Origin: Mesodorylaimus sp. YZB2_4
Lineage: Eukaryota > Nematoda > Enoplea > Dorylaimida > Dorylaimidae
Direction: 5' to 3'
DNA length: 64,000 nucleotides
NCBI GenBank assembly: GCA_030248295.1
Contig: JASANH010001563.1
Coordinates: 124,001-188,000, forward strand
The notes beneath the pieces were generated by a model. The model did no database searches and was not told the origin of the DNA. It saw nothing but the letters and a program-made list of their open reading frames with translations. The position numbers and the translations under genes are program-made. Shown in pieces: positions 11,628-24,370 of the stretch (position 1 is its first letter; each line of letters starts with the position of its first letter).

Positions 11628-14600
11628 CTTTGTTGAATGCGGGGAGAGCAGTAGTTGATGGCGGAGCGGGCAGGGCTGGTGGCGGCTCGTTCGACCACTG
11701 ATCGTTTATTCGAGGCGGCCGAGACGTTATTATGCAAGTTGGACTGGTCTATGGGCGCGCCAGAGCCGAAAAGTCGAGTGTCCAGGCTTCGGCTCGTCGA
11801 CTTCGAGACTTGGCGAACGCAGTTTTTTGAACTGCTCTGACCGATGGTCTCGTGACGCCCCTAGCCGGTCCCCGACAGCACGCGACCAACGCGCGACGTT
11901 GAACAAGGCGACTCACGGCGAATACGAGTGGTGTTTGCACAACGGCTACTCTCATCATCAGCCGATTACCCCGTACGTGATCCGGCACACAGTGTACACA
12001 CCCACACCACAAAACATAATCCCTATCATACTTTTCACCCGTATATTTCTCGGATTTTATTATTAACGCCCTTCAACCGTCGCCCTCCCCAAAACCCACA
12101 TCACCCAGGAACCCATTTCTTCACAAAAAATGCCAGCGGCTTGGTCGTGTTTTTTTGCGATATAGGTATGTTGGCGGGGCGGACAAACCCATCAATCACA
12201 TCTCGAGCATCGGCGGGAAACGCACTCGTGATGAGCCAACGATGCGCACGAATTGCTTGGCAAGATCGTGATTGAACGAAAGAAACAGCAACAACAACAA
12301 CAACAATACAAACAAATCCTCGGCACTGGTCTTGTGTCTCAACATTTTTTCCGAGGAGAATGCTAAGAATTTTTAGCTAACCAGTAGTCGCAAACTCCTT
12401 TGACCATGCCTATCGACTATGAGCTGAGGATTTGATAAAAATAGTACGCCAGTGTGAGGAGGTGGCGGGCGAGGATGATGCACCACTACACGAATCGTGA
12501 TCGCTAGCTTTTCCTATGTGCGCTATTTCCTCGAATGAAAGACCCCGTGGCATTGATGCTGTCATAAACTGGCCACACAGACCATGCATGGTTGTGCATG
12601 TGCATTCTTTGACTAGCCACATACACAGTGTCTGCCGTGCCGGGTCGTCGTATCGTAGAGGCGTGATATGTATGCGTGATTGTGGAAATACAGTTCAGCT
12701 GTTGTTAAGGAGAGCAGAAATTTGGTGAGCTCGACTGGTAAGTGATGTACATCGATACAACTAGAATGCACTTTTGAACTTTATCCTGAAGAATTTTTGG
12801 ATTGCGTCTGCATGATGCACTCAGAAGATCAGGCGGCACACTCGCCATCCTTTGCCTGCCCTGTGGAAACCTCAAGCCGCAGGAACAGCCCCACAGTGCT
12901 GACTTGTGGGATCATTGCCAACCATACCACGAGGCTCGTATAGGCTCTCGGCTGTAAATGGGGTTCTGACTGACATGGGATCAAACTGCTCACAGGAACT
13001 CAAAGTCAGCATTCAACAGATACCTGCAAAAAATGAGTCATTCGACCACGATCTCGCTCTCAGTCTCGTCTCGTGTCAGGCCCTGACTTGGGAAAGGCGG
13101 ACCGGCACCCTGAACCAATGCACTGATAGATGCGGATAAGTTTATGCACACGCATGTTACATTAACTTCCCTACAGCAGAAACATGAAACCGATGTCCCT
13201 AGTATGGTGATACTGGACCAGCGGATTATGGCGTTGGTGGCGGTGGAGGGACGATCACAATCACGCAGCCCAAGTGACCATCACCGTGCCACTACGCCGA
13301 CATGCAAGGGACCCACAAAGGTCCGACTGCGCGCGTCAGTCCATCGGAAGAATCTCTGCTCTGATGGGCCAGTGGAGGAGGGCCTTAATATAGGCGACCC
13401 TCAGTCCAGGAACGTAGTGTCAATCTCTCAAAACAGTAGGAAAACCAGTCGAGCTCGACCACTCCGACCGGGCAGAGAGAAAGATAGATAGCCCGGGATC
13501 AGGTGCATGCTAGATTGTAGAGGCTCGACTGGTAATCAATGCACTGCACGGAACCAGCAGCTGGGAGAGAGTCACCCGTCAGAGTGATGTTTCAGCAATG
13601 GCTAGGTCGGCAGTCCCCTGGGTGCCCAGGGTTTTGGCGTGGTGCATAAGCTACACCCGTCACTTCCAGGAGCACGGACCCAGGCGTATTATCCGTTCAA
13701 GATGTACGAGTATTCTTCAAATAGGAGGCATCGAGGCACCTATTACGTAACCTCACCCAATACCAAACACGATCCTTTGATTGCTTATTGGCGTGTGCGT
13801 CCACAGTCAAAATACAACTCTAATCGTCAGCAGCAGTTCAGCCGATCGCCCGTGTGTGATACAGTAGAAGCAGTGGGGTGAGCAGAGTCACAACAAAATC
13901 GTTTGGTTTAGGTTTACAGTCAGCTAATGTATTCCAGTCACCAAATGGCAAACCAATAAAATGATCTTTTACGAAAGCATGTAGTGTAGACTTGGCTAGA
14001 TAGGCCGTTGTAATCAGCAGCCATGTTGTCGGACGGGCCTCATCTACATATACACTTACACTAGTGCAGCTTATCGCGTTATAAAATGTTACTGACTTGA
14101 GTGCAAGTATGTCTTGACGACTCCTTAGATGTGCCGTTGTGGCGGTATGGCGCTATACGTATGTAGCCTGTAGTCAGCTCTCGTCATACTTGTCAGACGC
14201 TTGTACGGCACTCTACACTCAAATTTTCGACCTAATATGGAGCAATAAAGCAAGGAGATGCCTAACAAGCTTTTGTCTTCCAAAGGCTTATTTGATGAAT
14301 GAACAACTCTCAGATTCTAGAAGTGTCACCACGGTCGACTCCCTCGTGAGCACACCTTCATTGAGCGAAGTGCCAGCCGCCTCCTCTTGCTATTTTAGGC
14401 TTTTATTTATCATGGTGTGTCATGCTCATGGTATTTATCATGTACGCTCTTTGTGATTCGGACCTGGAAGGCTGGTCGTTAGTCATGACAATAACACAAT
14501 ACGAAATTAACGCAGAACTAGTGATAACAGAAAGGGCACACTTACCCATCCAGACAGCAGCTTTTGTACAAACCAAAGTCTGGCAAAGCTTCTGCCGTTA

Positions 14601-14999
14601 ACTAGCAAATGTCGGTGCTATGATCAGACATTGCTGATGCTCGCACTAATTGTAAAAAGGTTTTGCAGCGACGGTAGCAGAACTTCGGCACCTCCATTTT
14701 TTCCCTGTCACACATCGCAATCTTATCACCATAGTATACTGTATGCCGCCTCCAAGAAACTACAGCGTGTATTGTAAAATTTTTTAGAAAGACTCGTTGT
14801 CAGGTTTGTATTGAGAAATAGAAGGCAATGGAAAACATATGATCGATCGGCAGTTGAACCCTCTCTGGGATCTGGGGTCTTGATAATATAACTGGGTTAG
14901 CACATTAGATCAGAGATCGCAGTGGTGATCACAGTAGTGGTGTTTTATTTCTCAACCACCCACAATATAATAATATTGTATATTTACATACGAAAACTG
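11628..14999. other. Intergenic with dispersed repeats
   Basis: No gene is recognised. A short (CAA)n tract lies at about 12283-12305. From about 12700 to 13700 the sequence is built of repeat-family pieces shared with the 30-kb region; the clearest copy is listed at 13517-13600. The open frames at 13144-13491 and 13639-13881 lie in or beside this repeat and lack domain signatures. Confidence 0.4.
13517..13600 (+). repeat. Dispersed repeat family A, copy 1
   Basis: Starts with GTAGAGGCTCGACTGG and runs through C-A-G-C-A-G-C-T-G-G-G-A-G, then a small stem-loop (GTCACCCG ... AGTGAT) ending in GTTTCAGC. A second copy lies at 30302-30388 and a third partial one at about 30591-30645. The copies share block order with scattered differences, so this is a diverged interspersed family of unknown class. 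Confidence 0.6.
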
Positions 15000-15185
15000 T
15001 CAGCACAAGTGCATAATCGAAGCCTTGAATCGGCCCAGGTTATCCTCGCTTAAAACGCCCGGCCTTTTGCCATTCTTTAGAACCTCATTTATGCAGTAAA
15101 TACTGTAACAGCCAGGGTGATGCTCTTGTGCAAGACAGGCGCAGGACAGTGATAAAATCATTAAAATCTCTCGCAAAATGATCAT
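15000..15185 (-). CDS. Possible small secreted peptide precursor (61 aa)
   Basis: A single open frame begins M-I-I-L-R-E-I-L-M-I-L-S-L-S-C-A-C-L-A, which reads as a good signal peptide, and has stop TGA at 15000-15002. The mature part contains a C-Y-S-I-Y-C pair and then N-G-K-R, a Gly-Lys-Arg signal of the kind that yields an amidated neuropeptide after processing. It matches no family I can name. The frame is short and stands alone between repeats, so chance is a real alternative. Confidence 0.3.
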   Translation of the reverse strand: MIILREILMILSLSCACLAQEHHPGCYSIYCINEVLKNGKRPGVLSEDNLGRFKASIMHLC

Positions 15186-16130
15186 ATTTTTGTTTTAAAC
15201 CCTGTCCAGAAGGGGCTTATTCGAGGGGCCCCCCTACAAGTTTTCAGCTCACGCCAGTGTGACAATTTCACATTCCAAGCCCAGTTTTAGCCACTTGTAT
15301 CAGCCAACAGCTCTACGCCAAAAACATGACGTCATTCCATAGCGCTACATATTATTCCATTAGACCCGGGGGACATATTCGGGGGAGGACATAATCAAAT
15401 ATTTTCAACAGATCAGGTTCGCACTCTTCCGAAACGTTGATCAAGAGTGGATTATTACATACATTATTATGCTCTCCAGAGTCTATCGGGGAAAATAAAA
15501 TTTGAATTGGTGTCCAGTTTTGGGACATACTTGAGGGAACTGAAACTTCCCATGTGTACAATATCTCATTACATTTTGACCAATTTCTGAGCAATTCTAA
15601 TAACCCACTACGTGTATTTACTTAATGCACTTCCAGGAAACTAACCAAGAGCTCTTCAGACCAGAGTCGGCTAAATCATATCAGTTTCAGCCTCTCAGCT
15701 TTTCAACTGCACGAAATATTAGCATAATCAAGTCGCAAGTTTTAAACAGTTAGGGAGACAAATTCGGCGGAGGGCTTCCGGGTGAACAAGACTGTGGGGT
15801 TGCAGTGGCACATGGAAACCAAAACAGTATCTGCTAGCCGCTGACAATAACAGGATCGTACTCGTATGTTATTTCTTGAAGCCTCGTCACCTAGCCCCGG
15901 TGACAATCGTGTGAGCCCGTGAGAGGCTTTACAGTGAGGGTAGCGAATGTTTCGATTCCTGGTTTCATTTTGATTTATTTCCTGAACAGCCGACAGTTCA
16001 TGCGGTAACAAAATAGTTGGTTACTGCAGTGCCTATTGCATTCATTACTTATACATACTGTGCATTTTGATACGCAGTTGACGCAATCTCTGCGATTGGA
16101 CACTAAACACGATGTGACAGTGCAGAAAAT
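15186..16130. other. Intergenic
   Basis: No gene is assigned. A minus-strand open frame at 15352-15594 has three or four cysteines and a complex composition but no signal peptide, family match or good splice sites, so I leave it out. The 3' end of the collagen gene is at 16131. Confidence 0.35.
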
Positions 16131-17529
16131 CTAGTCTTCATTGAACAAGCTGACGATGAAAGATGATTCTTGTGAGCGAGCACGGGCAAATCGATTCGGG
16201 CGTTTTGGGCAAGGGCAGTAGCGCCCATCTTTTCCGGCTTCGCCAGTGGAGCCTACAGTAAAGCATATTTATTCGATCTTCTACACTCGATGTGCGATAA
16301 AGCGCAAGCACTAACCTGGTTGTCCATATTCGCCCTGCCGACCAGATGGTCCTGGATTGCCTGGAGGACCAGGTAATCCGGGCAGTCCAGAAACACCGAT
16401 TTCGGGTGCAGGCACGCCTAAAATGGACATTCTTACCGTCTACTCTATGTTACTGATGTAATGACCAACCTGGGCTGCCTTTGGGTCCTGGTGGTCCCGT
16501 TTCTCCCGGTGAGCCTGTAAACTGCCGAATCTTGAACTGGGCATCGACAGAGACTACCTTACATACCCTTCGATCCCTTTACTGGTTTGCTGTTTCCCCT
16601 CGCATCCTGTCCAGGTGGACCGCGGGACCCGGGCTCACCTCTCGCGCCTGGAGCACCGCGCTCGCCAGGGAGACCCTAAAAGACGATCGCCATTTCCTGC
16701 AGAAGCAATAATGAAACATATGAAAATGATCATACCGGGGGTCCGATGCCAGTGTCTGCAATAGAAAATAATCTGCCAAAACTAGTTTTAGCCAGGAAAC
16801 TAGACCAGTTTTGCTTACTTCCAGGCATGCCCACGTTGCCGGGTGATCCATGAAAGGAAAATAGTAGGGTTATTGCACATGCAATCTTGAGGGATATCAT
16901 GGCTTACTGGCATTCCTGCTGGTCCCGCTGGACCCTGAGGCCCATCGGGGCCTGGCGCACCAGCTGGGCACGCCTTCTTGGCGCAACGGTCGATGCTGAA
17001 ACGAGAATTCGGACATTCAAGTTAGTTAGTCAAGTTAGTCAAGTAAGAATTTAGTGAAGCACTACCTCGGTTGCATATTTTCCAGTCCTGGAAACCCTCT
17101 TTTCCCTGGGTCGCCTGCAAGCAAACAGTGTCAAACAGTCAAACAAGTAACGAGCACTGGCAATCACTGACCTCGCTCGCCAGGCATGCCTGGTTCGCCA
17201 GCTTCCCCCGGCGGTCCTGGTGGCCCCTTGGGACATTGGCGTCTGTCGGGGGTGCACGAACACCCGTCCTCCTCGCCGGACACCTCGTATCCATTTTGTC
17301 TCAGAACTCTGGGTGAGACTGGCAAGTGCTTGTTGATGACAATCAGGTCCGCTGTCATTTGCCTGACCAGATCTCGAAATTCCAATGCCCCCGAGTCGAA
17401 GTCGTCCAATGCTTCTTCTAGCACCAGGCGGCAATAGGGGAGGTACACGCTGAGAATGAGGAGCACTAGGCCACTCAGAGAGATACTGATCGAAGCGACG
17501 AATTTTATCGAGGCACGATCTTCCTTCAT
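16131..17529 (-). CDS. Nematode cuticular collagen
   Basis: Cuticle collagens are secreted, trimerise through Gly-X-Y repeats and form the nematode exoskeleton. Nine exons join in frame for 307 residues: 17172-17529, 17066-17114, 16908-16995, 16819-16849, 16736-16755, 16567-16675, 16470-16514, 16316-16417 and 16131-16252. The N-terminus (M-K-E-D-R, then a hydrophobic segment at about 11-32) fits the nematode cuticle collagen N-terminal domain. Gly-X-Y blocks begin with G-P-P-G-P-P-G and are broken by short cysteine-containing gaps (D-R-C-A-K-K-A-C). The tail G-R-Y-C-P-C-P-K-R is a family hallmark. Many intron phases are 1, splitting glycine codons as expected for collagen exons. The boundary before exon 4 shows TTTCAT instead of TTTCAG at 16850 (see findings). 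The ATG at 17527-17529 is preferred to an upstream TTG in the same frame. Confidence 0.93.
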
Positions 17530-18009
17530 GGCTCCTATCTCAGACCGAGGCAAGTGAGTGACAGGAACTCTCGCTCACCCCCTTTTATGGCCTGGGTGTG
17601 TTGACCGGCTGGCCTCGCTGTCCTCCGGTGGCCCGCACTTGTCACTAAAGGCTGCCACTTTGTCCCCGACCCATCGCACGATGTTGTGTGATTAGGTGCG
17701 TTTAGGTGCAAGAATCGAGTTGACACGGTCTCCTCCGGGTAACACGCAAGAATCGTGCATTATTGGCCGACAAAAGCGACATTCATTCATTCAAAAAATT
17801 ACCATCTAACATCAAAAACGGACACACAAGGAAAATAGAAAAACTAGCAAATTCTATGGAGCCGCGTATGGCGCGTATGTACAGGGCACACCGGACTAGT
17901 AGACTACCTTCCAAATAAGGTGTATATATTGCCGCACGATATGAATACACGGACGAGTGGTGCAGCCTATTTATATCACAACGGGCCTACGCGAATCAAT
18001 AGGCTACTA
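17530..18009. other. Spacer between collagen and potassium channel genes
   Basis: This 480-base gap lies upstream of the collagen start and downstream of the channel stop, both on the minus strand. I see no exon. It should contain the collagen promoter and the channel 3' UTR, but no motif stands out. Confidence 0.4.
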
Positions 18010-20255
18010 TTAGATGGGCCTGGGCTCGGGAGGAGTGAGTTCGTGTTTGTGGTAAGTGTCCGTCACCAGCGCCGTAAAATCCACCTCTTGGGCATGCGGA
18101 GGCATGCTGGCCCTGGCTGCGTTGGCCCTCGCGGCCCTGGAGTGCTGCCTGTGCTCGGAAGACCTCTCGCGATGGTGGTGGTGGTGTACGCCTTGGCGGG
18201 TGCCTCTCCGCTCGGAGCGATCGCCAGGTCGTTCTCGCTCGCGAGCACCAAGTACGGCGCTGGCCATTGAGGAGCAGCTGTTGAGGGAGTTGTGGCGGTA
18301 GGTTGAGACTGCACTGCTGGTGTCGTCGATATACTTCCACAAGTGGACGTTTCTGGGGATAAAGCTAGATAATCGGCCTTCCCAGCCGGCGCCCGCCTCG
18401 CTCTCCATGTATTTTTTTAGATCGTTCCACGTCACCTTGCCGCCCTTCTTTTTGCGCATAGCCGCGATCAGGGCCACCATTTCGCGAATGTCCTCGCTCA
18501 TGCCCAGAAAACGACGACGCGCCCGACCGAAATAATGAATCTTCTGGAAATAACGCTGCAAATGAGTGCTGGCCAAATCGACGCACATGGTGACGACGGC
18601 CAGGCCGATGATAACGTAAGCGACGATCATGCATAAATAAAATATATCATTCACCACCACGTTGCCCATGCCCACCGTCACCACCGTGTTGAACGCAAAG
18701 TGGAAGGCGTGCACGAAACCCCAGTCCTGCTCGTAACTTCGAAATAATATGGCCCCGATTGAACAGTACAAACACATCAGGAATAAATAGGCGCTAATCG
18801 GAAACCAAAGACCGGACTCCTCGCCTGGATCACCCGCCTCGCCTCCCCCGCCCTCAGGGTCCATTAGATCGTCGAGCGCGTCGCCCGATTTGTTATTGTT
18901 AGCTGAGGCGGCCATTGCCTTCTCCCGCTTCTTCATTCGACGACGACAAAACTTCCACAGAAATGCCTGATTACATCGTCGCCACAACTGACAAACCTTC
19001 TTAAACGTTTCCGATAAAAATTTGCCGATATCGGCCGCCGTGATGAACATTAGCGGAATTCCGACCAACGCGAAACCCACGGCGAACAATTTGCCCGTGT
19101 CCGTCAATGGATCGATGTGGCTATAGCCTGGACAGAATGCATAAAACATGCGCATATTTATGAGAGAACCAGGAAATCAGTCGCCCTCCCGCCCGCTCTA
19201 CTCTCAACTCATCGTAAGCCCGACAAGGTGCGGCATCGGAAGAGGAACTTCCCATTTTGGCAACCATTGTGCGAGATCGTGAGCTTGCTAGGCCAGCCAG
19301 GTTCATGTCCTCTACCGCCAGCGAGCCCCATGTACTAGGCCATAACTCATTGATTTCTAAATGCCTACTTTCCGCTTGTTTTCTTCAAGAAATCCACTGA
19401 AACGCATAATCTAATCGACCATTTTGGCTCTATTTCCCCCCGCTAGGGCTCAGTCTTTGATTTTTGAGGACACTAAATGCCATGTCTGGCATTATACGCC
19501 TTTTAGATGTGTGTTTTGAGTAACTCTTATCTAGGCACCATGCTGGTCATTTTCCCAAAAATTGGGCAATAAATTGTGGCTAAATAACTCAGATGATGGG
19601 ACCTAAAATTACCGCTATACAAATTTAAAAGAGGATGGGTTTCTCAAATGAGAATGAACGGACGATAGAAGTCTTGCCTCTGGGGGCACCTCAGCGCCCA
19701 GGATGGCTGGTCACTTACCGCACGCAGTGAGTACTGTGAGTGTGTAAAGAACGGCCGTCGGGAACGTCCATTCAGTTTGCAGTTGCATATCGTCTCGTGA
19801 AAGGCGACGTTTTTCATACATGAGAGAAATGTTCTGCAGCAAGTCGTCGTAAACGTATTTGTGCCAGTCGTCATAGGTCAGGTTGCGATGTTGTTTCAGT
19901 CTCCATGTCTCGTTGACGATTGATCGAAACGTCTGATCCAATCGAATCAGCCGGTCATACCGTTGCGTCACCTCTGTCCCGTTCTCCAGCCTTTGCAATA
20001 TCAGCGAGCCAGCCGCCACGTAGGATAACAGTATACTGATTAGGATGATATGGGGAACGGCCATTTTGAGCAGCTGAAAAGCAGAGGGGTGCAGTGAACG
20101 GTACCTGAGCGGGGGGGAGCGCAGAGGGGGGTGAGTGGAACCTGTTTGGAGTTGGAGTCGTGCTCGTCGTCGACGTCGGACTCCTTGAGCGAGGGCAGTC
20201 GTTCCTTGATGACCTGGTAGGCGATGGAGTATCGTTTAATATCGTGTTGTATCAT
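18010..20255 (-). CDS. Two-pore-domain potassium channel (TWK/K2P type)
   Basis: K2P channels are dimeric background potassium channels of the plasma membrane with four membrane segments and two pore loops per subunit. Three exons read in frame for 528 residues: 20142-20255, 19719-20073 and 18010-19127. M1 is K-M-A-V-P-H-I-I-L-I-S-I-L-L-S-Y. A long extracellular loop with N-x-S/T sites follows, then pore 1 (T-L-T-V-L-T-A-C-G-Y-S), M2/M3 with the family signature G-I-P-L-M-F-I-T-A-A-D-I-G-K-F-L, pore 2 (T-V-V-T-V-G-M-G-N) and M4. The cytoplasmic tail ends in a low-complexity Arg/Ser/His region and then E-L-T-P-P-E-P-R-P-I. Both selectivity filters differ from the usual T-I-G-Y-G and T-V-G-F-G. 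The start used here (ATG at 20253-20255) may be internal: phase-compatible exons exist farther upstream. Confidence 0.9.
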
Positions 20256-20627
20256 GGTGACTGCAGCTAGCACTACAATGCGACTGGGTCGGGATAGAAG
20301 GCTTAAGCTGAACTGACGGCGGCGGACTGGCAAAACGGGATTAGGGCCAAAGAAGGGCCGCGTCCGGCCGACTGGGTCGATGAATTGGCGTAATTTAGGC
20401 TATACTTGGTGCTCATCGCTTGAGTCTGGCCCCAGTCAAAAAGTTTCAGTCGATGTCGTCGTGGTGGTCGGTGCGGGTCCAGTAATCACGCCTTTCACGC
20501 CCCATCGCACTCGGCGTATTAAAAAACATGGGCGCGAGAAAACTGGCCGCCCTCTACACCAAATTTGATTGGGAATAGACGGAGGACGAGCATTTGGATA
20601 GAGAAGGGGCTAAGAACAGAGCATTAC

Positions 20628-20776
20628 CTTGAGGGGATGCTTCTTGACGGAGTCGTCCTGTTTCTCCTCCTCCTCCTCCTTGACACCGTCGACGACCAGG
20701 GTGGCCCCGCCGTCCTCGCCACCGTCCACACTGTCGACCGAGGTGAGCGGCAGTCCTTCCCATCGCGACACGTGAT
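20628..20776 (-). CDS. Candidate upstream exon of the K2P gene
   Basis: The exon has a CATTCCAG acceptor and an AAG|GTAATG donor. It encodes an acidic stretch around G-G-E-D-G-G-A-T-L-V-V-D-G, then E-E-E-E-E-K, and ends K-K-H-P-L-K. It enters in phase 1 and leaves in phase 0. It can join in frame to an alternative acceptor at 20213 (TACCAG|GTC) inside the channel's first exon, bypassing the ATG at 20255. Protein-like composition and matching phases support it; there is no family match. Confidence 0.4.
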
Positions 20777-23700
20777 CTGGAATGGTTAGAGATGAGTCCG
20801 AGTGCCATATTAGCATCATAGGCAAACTGTCCACTGCATCGTTAGTCGTGCTCTTGTCGGCCGACAAGGACGTGTCCAGGGTGGTCGACCGCCACAGGTT
20901 CAACAATGCCATCGACTGCCCGCCCCGCACTGCTCACACCGTGCCGTGTCGGGCCAGCGGGGCGACTGGAATTAAGTCTACGTGCATGCCGAGTTAAGGG
21001 CCTCAAAAATGTCTCCTTGACGTCCTCTCCACATACGAGGGTGTCGGGCAAAAGATACTAGCGGTCAGAAAAGTATCCAAGCTGTGCGAGCAAGGAATAA
21101 TGGGACCTCCTGGACGGCTCATTGCCGACCTACTGTAGTTGATCAGTGCGGGGGATAAGCCCTGATCTGGACACGACGCCTTTCCGAAATCCGATTCCGG
21201 CCATAATAAGCACTCGAAAAGTGAAACGCACTTAGGAGGACACAGTTTGGTGGGCAAGAAGGGGCGAGAAAACGAGAAGACGCCCGAGTCGATGCTCTAA
21301 GCCGTTGCCTGGCTATTCTTAATGGTGCCTCGGACGCGTCCCGTTTGCTTTATTTAAACGTCCCGTCCGGGGCAGTCGACCGACGAGAAGTTCGATTAGC
21401 CACTTTTATTCGCTTGCCTTGTCTTTTCTAACGCGCCTTCCTCGCCTACGTCCAACAAGTAGCGGCTGGGGCCTTGGTCCGCCATGACCGCGCAGACCAT
21501 TCTTCATCGGGCCCTTCCTCTCCCAGTCCCAACTCTGCGGGGGGCCGAACAGCCGAGAAACCAACTACCTTGCCCATTTCAAAGCCCCTTCGTAAATTTC
21601 GATGGTTTTCTCATAAGCTGAAGCCGCCATAAATATCACACTGCCATCACACCCTCCCCAACACAACATGCCTGACTGCAGCCTGGTGGAACATGAGCAA
21701 TTCAGGCCTGATTTACGCCCTGGCCAGCAGCAGATGGTGCCCAAACGAATTCGTCCATGCTCCCCACTCTCAGCAGAGCCCACCTTATTCGTCAAAAGCG
21801 TCAGAACGCGGTAGCTGTCCATGCGAATCACCTGCCGCCCTCTGGCTTCTCATTAATCTTGTATTGGGTCGTAAAAGGTGCTAAGCTATCCCCTAATTCT
21901 ATGGGACCGTCGGAGCCGTAATCAAAGGGAAAATGGGCATAATAAAATCCAGCAGCGTTGTAGCGAGGAGTGAAAAACAAGTTGAGGGTATTATTGAATA
22001 AAGGCAGTGGCGGACTCGTTGCAACAAGTCCGTGTTCACTGGCCTTCAATGGAAATGCAATAAACGAAGCCAATGCTTTCAAAAAAAGCCTCCACTACAA
22101 GCTTGGCGCAAAGCGTTCGTTTCCTGACCACACAAAAAGAGCAAACTCGTTGGCCTCGGCTTATCGAATAGACTAGGCCAATGTAGAAAGTGGAATTGGC
22201 CAAATTAGGCGAGTGGTGCCTGGCTAAGAAAGAAAACACTGAGGCAATCTTTGGCAATCTATGTATTTAGATCCACGTGAAAACGCCTCGGTAATGCCTA
22301 GCAAAAACTGCGTAGTTTTCGAAACACATCACTCGTGCCGTATATGAGGCATAGAAAAGTGAGCGCGAGCACGAAAAGGCATGCAATAACTGAGTAAACC
22401 TTCGACAGCCAGTCTAGAGGACAGTGATTTGACTAAAACAATGCCAGAACTATATCGCAGTGCATCGTGGACAAAGCAGCCAAAAAATTGTAAATCAAGT
22501 CGAAAATGACACGGGCCCTCTCTAATATCAAAATCGGCTAGTTACCACAGCTGGCATGATCTTTTCGCAAGAGAGCTGATTGTGAGAGCACGTCACTGGG
22601 ACGGAGTGCTGCCGAGAAAAAACTATTCTGGATAAGCCGCAAAAAGTTGCTACAAATCGGTTTTTCTCCTAGTATAAAATATGAAAAGCCTGCCTTTTTT
22701 GACGTCGCTGGAGGTTGTAGCTGCGATAATACCCAAGGCTTGTAGGATGCCAGCGGCGGGCGTGTGCGACTGTCGATCTTGCAGAGGTCGAATGGCCTGA
22801 GCATAAATCATATTTGCTTGCTGCTCATTTCATCAACGCCCATCCATCAGCTGCGAAGATGTTTGAACGAGATTGTCCAGACACAATATTTCTAGCCTTC
22901 GCCTACCCACCAACCAACAAAAGGAAAGTTAAAATTGAATGAAATCGTATTCTCGGCGGCAGCTGACCTAATAAGGTGCACGTGCACAATATTAATCACC
23001 TCGGCCGAGGCTGTGTGCCAGCGGCTTACTGGCTTACTGGCTTTCTGAGATGGCGAGCACAGTTTCGTTCATCTCTTTAAAAATAGCAGAGGCAGGTCTC
23101 GATGAGGAAAAAGGAAAGGGAAATCAAGCGGACCAATTTCGGGTGCATTTAGTGGCACGCATCTTTCCGTGCTTTCCGCGTGGTCGAAAAGTGATGGTTT
23201 AAAAAGGGGCAAAAATCTGAAGGCTCGATCCATTCTGTCGTCCAGTCATATCGACTAGAAGAAGAACAATTTGAGCATTAGGACGGAGTCGGAGTCTCGG
23301 CGGTGGGACTGCCGATAGTAACGAGCATCGTTCAACTAGAAAATCGTGTTAGCCTTGAAGCGACCTTTTACGTGCTACATTATACCATATTGGCCCTGTT
23401 TCCGGGCCCCGCCCCGTCCGCCGGCCAACAAAACAAGAATTCGTTTCCGTCACCACACCCGTCCATCGAACAAGCTGAGAAGTTGTAAGAACGGGCAGCA
23501 CTAGGCCCACTGCCAAACTAAATGCAACTAGCCGACAGGTCCACTATGTACAGGAACATGGACACGGAATATTGATAGCCGGATCGAGTACACCTGGTCA
23601 ACAGGAAGCACCCAAAACCAACGGTCCAGGTCGATTTCAATCAAGTGTACGCTAGCTTTCTACCCAGCACTCTATTATTCAATATTCATTCAATAACTCC

Positions 23701-24370
23701 TACCGCGGGGAAAGTGAGCAACAAAAAATAAAGGCCACGATCAATAGTTACAAAATGATTGATTTTTTGCGGTAAGAAAATAGATACGACTCGGCGCTTC
23801 TCGCACTGGGAATACGGCTAGTCCTTTGGTGCTGGATGAGCAGAGATCACTTTTACCACAAAGAAAAAAGACGTGTGCAGCTTGGGGAAAAAGGCATTGG
23901 GTCAAAAATGGTAACGGTTGAGCCAACAAAAAACTGGGCTATTTGTTAAATAGAACAAAAAAATTGTTATCGATTTTGAGCTAGTTTACGTAAATTTCGG
24001 CCAAGATTTTTTTGCCAAAAAAGGACTGGTGTGCAAGATTGATTTTTCAATAGGGCCAACGAAACTTCGTCTTCCGATACCAGTCCAACGTTTAGTGAAC
24101 AGCACCCCACTGGATCCATTTGTTTTGAATTTTTTAGCAGAAAAACCGCGAAACCCACTCCTATTCATGTGCCTACATTTTAAAATTATCAGCATTTTTG
24201 TACGGGACTGTTTCCTTGCCGATGGCATTTCTTGCAGCTCATTAAAACTACTGCTTCTTCAAACAGTGCTTATTGGCATGAGTGAAATCTTGTAGAGTGC
24301 ATTCCCGGGCAACCACCCGCCGTCAATCAATTAGTGTGTGTTGTCAGAGCGGGGCTAAACGCTCGCTTAC
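20777..24370. other. Probable long intron or intergenic stretch
   Basis: I find no supportable exon. The frames present are short and overlap on both strands without shared boundaries. If the candidate first exon at 24371 belongs to the channel gene, this is its first intron, far longer than the 50-100 nt typical of this window. Confidence 0.35.

Noticed and set aside
15352-15594. 80-codon minus-strand frame with several cysteines
   Set aside because: No signal peptide, no acceptor or strong donor, and no family pattern. It cannot be joined to the peptide frame at 15000-15185.
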